In this document: positions 59,479 to 64,000 of the stretch, piece after piece | Layout of the letters: the number at the start of each line of letters is the position of its first letter | How positions within the stretch are numbered: the first letter of the stretch is position 1 | From: Solirubrobacterales bacterium | GTDB taxonomy: Bacteria; Actinomycetota; Thermoleophilia; Solirubrobacterales; 70-9 | Length of the DNA: 64,000 nucleotides | NCBI GenBank assembly: GCA_020438295.1 | Contig: JAGQUV010000004.1 | Coordinates: 1 to 64,000 of the forward strand | Direction of reading: 5' to 3' | The notes under the pieces: generated by a model | Database searches by the model: none | Told to the model about the DNA's origin: nothing | Seen by the model: the letters and a program-made list of their open reading frames with translations, nothing else | Program-made: the position numbers and the translations under genes

Positions 59479-60516
59479 ATGAAGCGACGCCCGATCTTCA
59501 CCGAGGTCCTGATCCTGAACGCGGCCATGGTCACCCTGGCCACGATCGGCGCCGCAACGGTGGCCGGCCTCGGCTGGGGAGACACCGAGGCGCTGGTCCT
59601 GCTGGCCGCCGTCGCGGTCGGCCTGACCTGCCTGCTCAACGTGGCTCTGCTGCGGCGCCGGTTCAACCCGCTGGAGAGCCTGATCGACGAAATGGAGAAG
59701 GTCGACCTCAGCACCCCGGGGGCAAACCTGCCTCCGGAGATCGACGGCAAGGCGGAAACCGAAGAGGTAGAGCGGCTCGAGCTTGCCTTCCTGCGGATGA
59801 TGCGCCGGCTCGAAGCCGAGCGCCGGCGCAGCTCGAGCGCCGCACTGGAGGCCCAGGAAGAAGAACGGGCCAGGGTCGCCCGCGACCTCCACGACCAGGT
59901 GAACCAGTCGTTGACCGGGGTCCTGCTCAGGCTGGAAGCGGCCAGGGCCACCGCCCCGCCCGAGCTCCGGGCAGAGATCGCCGAAACCAGGGAGCTGGCC
60001 CACCAGGCGATGGACGAGCTGCTGGCCGTGGCACGCCAGCTCCGGCCGACCGCGCTGGACGACCTCGGCCTGAAAGCGGCAATCGGCGGACAGATCGAGC
60101 AGCTCGGCCGGCGGGGAGTGGAGACCGCATTCAGCTGCGAGGGCGACCCGGGCGGGCTGGATCCCGAAACCCAGCTGGTGATCTACCGGGTCTCGCAGGA
60201 GGCACTCGGCAATGCGATCCGTCACAGCGGAGCCGGGCGGATCGAGGTGACGCTGAAGCGCGACGATGACCGGATGGTGCTGGAGGTCGGTGACGACGGA
60301 TCGGGGTTCACGTTCGCCGAATCGAACACCGGGCTCGGCCTCGGCGGAATGCGCGAGCGGGCGCTGCTCGCGGGCGGTGACCTCGACATCGAGTCCCGCC
60401 CCGGCCGCGGCACCACCGTGCGGCTGACCGTTCCGGCCCGGGCCGATCGGGACGAAGGGCCCGGCCCGACGGGGCCGGACCCGCAGAACGCCTTGTCCGA
60501 GGAGGCCGGGCGGTGA
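59479..60516 (+). CDS. Sensor histidine kinase (NarL/HisKA_3 type)
   Basis: A 345-aa kinase. Two N-terminal membrane helices (about 9-31 and 37-58) with a very short external loop are followed by a HAMP-like region (60-113) and a helix. The phospho-accepting H138 is in ARDLHDQVNQSLTG. The ATPase domain has QEALGNAIRHSGA (N box), DDGSGF (G1) and GLGLGGMRERA (G2). The tiny loop suggests sensing within the membrane or cytoplasm. Its stop overlaps the regulator GTG (GTGA). Confidence 0.92.
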   Translation: MKRRPIFTEVLILNAAMVTLATIGAATVAGLGWGDTEALVLLAAVAVGLTCLLNVALLRRRFNPLESLIDEMEKVDLSTPGANLPPEIDGKAETEEVERLELAFLRMMRRLEAERRRSSSAALEAQEEERARVARDLHDQVNQSLTGVLLRLEAARATAPPELRAEIAETRELAHQAMDELLAVARQLRPTALDDLGLKAAIGGQIEQLGRRGVETAFSCEGDPGGLDPETQLVIYRVSQEALGNAIRHSGAGRIEVTLKRDDDRMVLEVGDDGSGFTFAESNTGLGLGGMRERALLAGGDLDIESRPGRGTTVRLTVPARADRDEGPGPTGPDPQNALSEEAGR

Positions 60517-61142
60517 AGATCGTGATCGCCGACGACCATGGAATCGTCCGGTCCGGGATCCGGCTGCTGCTCGAACGCCAGGAAGACCTCGAAGTGGTCG
60601 CCGAAGCGGCCGACGGGATCGAGGCACGCGACCTGGTGGTCCGGGAACGCCCCGACCTGGCGATCCTGGACGTGAAGATGCCGGGTCTGACCGGCCTCCA
60701 GGTGACCCGGGAGGTCAAGCGGCAGGCCCCTGAGGTCGCGGTCCTGATCCTTTCGATGCACGACGACGAGCGCTACCTGTTCGAGGCCCTCAAGGCCGGC
60801 GCCTCCGGGTACGTGCTCAAGTCGCAGGCCGACTCGGACCTGCTGGCGGCGATCGAATCGGTCCGGCGCGGCGAGCCGTTCCTCAGCCCGGGCGCCCAGC
60901 GTGCGCTGATCCGCGATGTGCTGGAACGGGGCAGCCAGGACGACTCGGGCCTGACCCCGCGCGAGGAGGAAATAGTCAAGCTGGTGGCCGAGGCGAATAC
61001 GAGCCGCGAGATTGCCGAGATGCTCCACCTGTCCGAGAAGACGGTAGAGAACCACCGGGCCAGCGCGATGAAAAAGCTGGGAATGCGCGACCGGGTCGAG
61101 CTGGTCCGTTTCGCGATCCGCCAGGGACTGATCGAGCCGTGA
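60513..61142 (+). CDS. LuxR/NarL-type response regulator
   Basis: A 209-aa regulator. The receiver domain begins MKIVIADDHGIVRSG, with phospho-acceptor D53 in ILDVKMPG and the lysine in LKSQA. The C-terminal helix-turn-helix (about 146-205) has LTPREEEIVKLVAEANTSRE and SEKTVENHRASAMKKL, seen as the two recognition motifs. It partners the kinase just upstream and overlaps the GNAT gene (GTGA). Targets are unknown. Confidence 0.94.
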   Translation: MKIVIADDHGIVRSGIRLLLERQEDLEVVAEAADGIEARDLVVRERPDLAILDVKMPGLTGLQVTREVKRQAPEVAVLILSMHDDERYLFEALKAGASGYVLKSQADSDLLAAIESVRRGEPFLSPGAQRALIRDVLERGSQDDSGLTPREEEIVKLVAEANTSREIAEMLHLSEKTVENHRASAMKKLGMRDRVELVRFAIRQGLIEP

Positions 61143-61843
61143 CTCCGGCACCGGCCAACCACTCCCGAGACGCCGGCGAAAAGGGGCGGGATACGCAGGC
61201 CAGCGAAACGGTGGCGCTCCGTCCCGGTATCGAGTTCCTGGTCCGGCCGATCCAGCCGGCAGACAAGCACCTGATGGTCGCCGCATTCGAGCAACTGACA
61301 CCCGAAACAAGGTTCCAGCGGTTCTTCGCCCCGGTCCAGAGGCTGAGCGACAGCGACCTGGAGTATCTGACCGAGATCGATCACGTCAACCACGAAGCGC
61401 TGATCGCGGTCGACCCCGAAGACGGCTCGCTGATCGGCGTCGCCCGGTATGTCCGGACCCGCCCGAGCAACGAAGCGGAGGTCGCGATAATCGTGGTCGA
61501 CGCCTGGCAGGGCCAGGGGCTCGGCACCGTCCTCTTGAAGAGGCTGGCCCGGCGGGCCGCAGATCAGGGGATCGAGTACTTCCTCGCCCTCGTCCTGGTC
61601 GAGAACCGCTCGGCCCGGGACCTGTTCCAGGGACTGGTCCCCGGGATGACCGAAACCTCCCATTCGAGCGCCGGTCAGGTCGAGATCCGGATCGAGCTGC
61701 CACGACCCGGCGAGTTCGAGGGCTCGGCCCTCGCCCGGACCTTCAGGTCCTCGGCCGGAGGGACGCTCAGGGTCTCCCCGTGGCGGCGACTCAGACGCCG
61801 TCTGATGCGGAATCGGCGGCGGTCTCCGGGGAAACCTGACTAA
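61139..61843 (+). CDS. GNAT-family N-acetyltransferase
   Basis: A 234-aa protein with a GNAT domain at about 33-180. Motif A is AEVAIIVVDAWQGQGLGTVLLKRL, recognised by the QGQGLG acetyl-CoA loop, and ARDLFQGLVPGM is the last helix. N-terminal 30 residues and the last 50 (Arg-rich) are outside the domain. It is the third gene of the kinase-regulator operon, sharing GTGA with the regulator. Sequence around LTPETRFQRFF resembles protein-acetylating Pat-like domains. Confidence 0.85.
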   Translation: MTPAPANHSRDAGEKGRDTQASETVALRPGIEFLVRPIQPADKHLMVAAFEQLTPETRFQRFFAPVQRLSDSDLEYLTEIDHVNHEALIAVDPEDGSLIGVARYVRTRPSNEAEVAIIVVDAWQGQGLGTVLLKRLARRAADQGIEYFLALVLVENRSARDLFQGLVPGMTETSHSSAGQVEIRIELPRPGEFEGSALARTFRSSAGGTLRVSPWRRLRRRLMRNRRRSPGKPD

Positions 61844-61862
61844 TGCTCTAGGATTTGAATTC

Positions 61863-62333
61863 ATGCTGTTTTCGACCAAAGCCGAGTACGGGGTCCGCCT
61901 GATGGTGGAGCTGGGCCGACAGCCCGACTCGGGGCCGGTTTCGCTGAGCGCGGTCGCCGAGGCAGAGCGCCTGCCGCTCTCCTATCTGGAGCACCTTGTG
62001 GCGAAGCTGCGCCGGGCCGACCTGGTGAGTTCGACCCGCGGGGCGAGGGGCGGCTACAGCCTGGCCCGGCCGGCCGAGAAGATCACGATGCTCGAAGTGG
62101 TCGAGGCCCTGGAGGGACAGATCGCCCCGATGGAATGCTTCCATGAAACCCCGGCCGGCAAAGTCCTCTGCTCCCACGAGGCCGACAGCGACCGGGCCTG
62201 CGCGACCAAGCTGCTGTGGACCAGGGTTCAGGGCGGAGTCAACAAGGCCCTGGCCGGGACCACCCTGGCCGAGCTGGTCGAGTTTTCCGGTCCGATCGAA
62301 GAAAGCCGGCAGGCCGTCGGCAGTGCCGTCTGA
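61863..62333 (+). CDS. Rrf2-family (IscR/SufR-like) transcriptional regulator
   Basis: A 156-aa winged-helix regulator starting MLFSTKAEYGVRLMVEL. The recognition helix region is LPLSYLEHLVAKLRRA and the wing STRGARGGYSLARP. Three cysteines, C92, C103 and C113, in the C-terminal part match the cluster-binding pattern of IscR-type members. It lies 43 bases before sufC, so it probably represses the suf genes when Fe-S clusters are plentiful. An AT-rich element just upstream resembles one before the rhodanese-ThiF gene. Confidence 0.92.
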   Translation: MLFSTKAEYGVRLMVELGRQPDSGPVSLSAVAEAERLPLSYLEHLVAKLRRADLVSSTRGARGGYSLARPAEKITMLEVVEALEGQIAPMECFHETPAGKVLCSHEADSDRACATKLLWTRVQGGVNKALAGTTLAELVEFSGPIEESRQAVGSAV

Positions 62334-62376
62334 CCGGCGCCAGAATTCAACCGCGAGCAAGAACGGAGCCACTCCC

Positions 62377-63144
62377 TTGGCAGAGCTAGAGATCAGGAAC
62401 CTGCACGTAAGCGTCGACGACAAGGAGATCCTCCGCGGCCTCGACCTCTCCGTCGAAAAGGGTCAGATCCATGCCCTGATGGGTCCCAACGGATCCGGCA
62501 AGTCGACCCTGGCCAACGCGGTCATGGGTCACCCGGCACTGGAAGTAACCGAGGGCACGATCCATTTCAACGGCGAAGACATCACCGAAGCCGACCCGGA
62601 CGAGCGCTCCAGGGCCGGCATATTCATGGCCTTCCAGTACCCGGTGGCGATCCCCGGGGTCGCGGTCAGCAAGTACCTTCGCATGATCCTCAACGCCCAC
62701 CGCGAAGCCCAGGGCGAACCGCCGCTGAAGATCCGGGAGTTCGCCGCCCGCGCCCGCGAGGCGATGGAGCTGGCCGACATCCCCCAGGACTTCTCCAGCC
62801 GCTATCTCAACGACGGCTTTTCCGGTGGTGAGAAGAAGCGGATGGAACTGCTCCAGCTGGCGCTGCTCAGGCCCCAGATGGCGATCCTCGACGAAACCGA
62901 CTCCGGGCTCGACATCGACGCCCTGCGAACGGTCGCCGACGGCATCAACAAGTTCTCGGGGCCCGACATGGGCGCCCTGGTGATCACCCACTACCAGCGA
63001 CTCCTGCACATGGTCAAGCCGGATGCGGTCCACGTGATGTACGAGGGCCGGATCGTCAAAGAAGGCGGATTCGAGCTGGTCGACCAGCTCGAATCCGAAG
63101 GCTACGGCTGGATCAAGGAGGAGGTCGAGGCGGGGGCCGCATGA
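62377..63144 (+). CDS. sufC: Fe-S cluster assembly ATPase SufC
   Basis: A 255-aa ABC ATPase of the SUF system. Walker A is GPNGSGKSTLAN, signature FSGGEKKRMELLQ, Walker B AILDETDSGLD, and the H-loop is ALVITHYQRLL. It powers cluster assembly on SufBD. The TTG at 62377 gives the family start (AELEIRNLHVSV) and has CGGAG nine bases upstream; longer readings run into the regulator gene. It couples to sufS by ATGA. Confidence 0.95.
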   Translation: MAELEIRNLHVSVDDKEILRGLDLSVEKGQIHALMGPNGSGKSTLANAVMGHPALEVTEGTIHFNGEDITEADPDERSRAGIFMAFQYPVAIPGVAVSKYLRMILNAHREAQGEPPLKIREFAARAREAMELADIPQDFSSRYLNDGFSGGEKKRMELLQLALLRPQMAILDETDSGLDIDALRTVADGINKFSGPDMGALVITHYQRLLHMVKPDAVHVMYEGRIVKEGGFELVDQLESEGYGWIKEEVEAGAA

Positions 63145-64000
63145 GCTCCCCGGGCCCGACCCCGGCGGCCCCCCCGCAGTCGGTCGGGAGCAGGTCGCTC
63201 GAGTCGCTCCGGGCCGGATTCCCGATCCTCGGCCGCGAGGTCAGGGGCCGGCCGCTCGTCTACCTCGACAACGGCGCGACCGTCCAGAAGCCGGCCACGG
63301 TGATCGAGGCGGTGGACCGCTTCTACCGCGAGCACAACGCCAACGTCCACCGCGGAGTCCACACGCTCTCGGAGGAGGCGACCGCCCTTTACGAAGGGGC
63401 CCGACGTACTGTCGCCGACCACATTGGCGCCGACGGCCGCGAGGTCGTGTTCACCCACAACGCGACCGCGGCGCTCAATCTGGTGGCGAACTCCTGGGGC
63501 CGGGCGAACCTCGCCCCCGGCGACCGCATCCTGCTGACCGAGATGGAGCACCACTCCAACATCGTGCCGTGGTACCTGGTCGCCGAGCAGACCGGGGCCG
63601 AACTCGACTGGGTGGGGATCGACGATGACGGCCGGCTCGACCGCGATTCGCTGGAAGCGGGCCTGGCCCGGGAGCCGAAGCTGCTCGCCCTGGCCCACGT
63701 CTCCAACGTGCTCGGCACGATCAATCCGGTCGCCCGGATCGTGGCCGAGGCAAAGGCGGCCGGAACGGTGACCGTCGTGGATGGAGCCCAGGCCGCGCCG
63801 AAGATGCCGCTCGACATGGCCACGATCGGGGCCGACTTCTACGCATTCACCGGCCACAAGCTGTACGGGCCGACCGGAATCGGCGTGCTCTACGGTCGCC
63901 GCGACCTGCTGGAACAGATGGGCCCGTTCGAAGGCGGCGGCTCGATGATCAGCAAGGTGACCAAAGAACAGATCAAGTGGGCCGCGGTGCCGGCCAGGTT
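63141..64000 (+). CDS. sufS: Cysteine desulfurase SufS (partial, runs off window)
   Basis: The first 286 residues of a class V PLP desulfurase are present. After a Pro/Ser-rich start, YLDNGATVQKP, NANVHRGVHTLSEEAT, TEMEHHSNIVPW and AHVSNVLGT are typical of SufS/CsdA. H239 and the PLP lysine K240 are in FTGHKLYGPTG. The catalytic cysteine loop lies beyond the window. The ATG overlaps the sufC stop as ATGA. It supplies sulfur to the Suf scaffold. Confidence 0.95.
   Translation, partial: MSSPGPTPAAPPQSVGSRSLESLRAGFPILGREVRGRPLVYLDNGATVQKPATVIEAVDRFYREHNANVHRGVHTLSEEATALYEGARRTVADHIGADGREVVFTHNATAALNLVANSWGRANLAPGDRILLTEMEHHSNIVPWYLVAEQTGAELDWVGIDDDGRLDRDSLEAGLAREPKLLALAHVSNVLGTINPVARIVAEAKAAGTVTVVDGAQAAPKMPLDMATIGADFYAFTGHKLYGPTGIGVLYGRRDLLEQMGPFEGGGSMISKVTKEQIKWAAVPAR

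Noticed and set aside
1-64000. CRISPR arrays, transposons, prophage or defence systems.
   Set aside because: No repeat-spacer pattern, transposase, integrase, restriction or toxin-antitoxin gene could be recognised on either strand.

Overview
The window is about 70% GC, uses many GTG and TTG start codons, and carries a gene order (rplM-rpsI-glmM-glmS, then acpS, nnrD/E and alr) usual for Actinomycetota. Several families (DUF3352 lipoproteins, A2-type cytochrome oxidase, protein-based cysteine synthesis, GuaB3) fit the Thermoleophilia/Solirubrobacterales. That placement is inferred from families and composition. No rRNA, tRNA, CRISPR array, transposase or integrase was seen, so this looks like ordinary chromosome.

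Layout. 0-5 kb: amino-acid PLP enzymes (class III aminotransferase, Kbl-like synthase), a secreted alkaline phosphatase and an MBL-fold hydrolase. 5.2-10.5 kb: a cytochrome c oxidase operon (subunit II, subunit I, a double Usp-like protein, subunit III), followed by an AT-richer lipoprotein gene lying between two imperfect copies of the ctaE 3' end. 10.5-13.5 kb: a glycosyltransferase, a small zinc-ribbon protein, a secreted protein and infA. 13.5-24.8 kb: a long leftward housekeeping block (cca, alr, CBS protein, nnrD/E, acpS, DUF3352 lipoprotein, glmS, glmM, rpsI, rplM) devoted to wall-precursor and ribosome synthesis. 24.9-26.3 kb: an M23 endopeptidase behind a clear c-di-AMP (ydaO/yuaA) riboswitch. 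26.4-38 kb: an FAD amine oxidase, guaA and guaB3, a PfkB kinase, a D,D-carboxypeptidase, a LysM protein, pyrF, hup, small proteins, a CDF transporter, rdgB, rph and a Flp-like pilin.

38-46 kb, rightward: a glycosyltransferase, then a tightly overlapping set of two novel coiled-coil proteins that share one helical module, nadB and hydantoinase B/A subunits. 46-51 kb: a DUF1802 protein, a degenerate peptidase-MA-like protein, a secreted Ig-like protein and a polar amino-acid ABC transporter. 51-57.5 kb holds a complete protein-thiocarboxylate cysteine pathway in two parts: cysM, a Mec-type JAMM peptidase and a DUF2007 gene on the plus strand, and cysO plus a rhodanese-ThiF activating enzyme on the minus strand, with an SDR and an acyl-CoA ligase between. 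57.6-61.8 kb: a leaderless paralogue of the 48-kb Ig-like protein, HtpX and a histidine kinase/response regulator/GNAT operon. 61.9-64 kb: an Rrf2 regulator, sufC and the start of sufS. The last 13 kb therefore has a sulfur theme: cysteine made on a carrier protein, then sulfur moved to Fe-S clusters.

The main points of interest are the riboswitch; a CysO carrier with an extra C-terminal Arg beside a JAMM peptidase; two genes (glmM and pyrF) whose conserved N-termini can only be reached from a non-AUG/GUG/UUG start, most simply CTG; the duplicated ctaE tail around a foreign-looking gene; a ribosomal protein S9 with an acidic extension as long as the protein itself; and the shared module in the two novel coiled-coil proteins.
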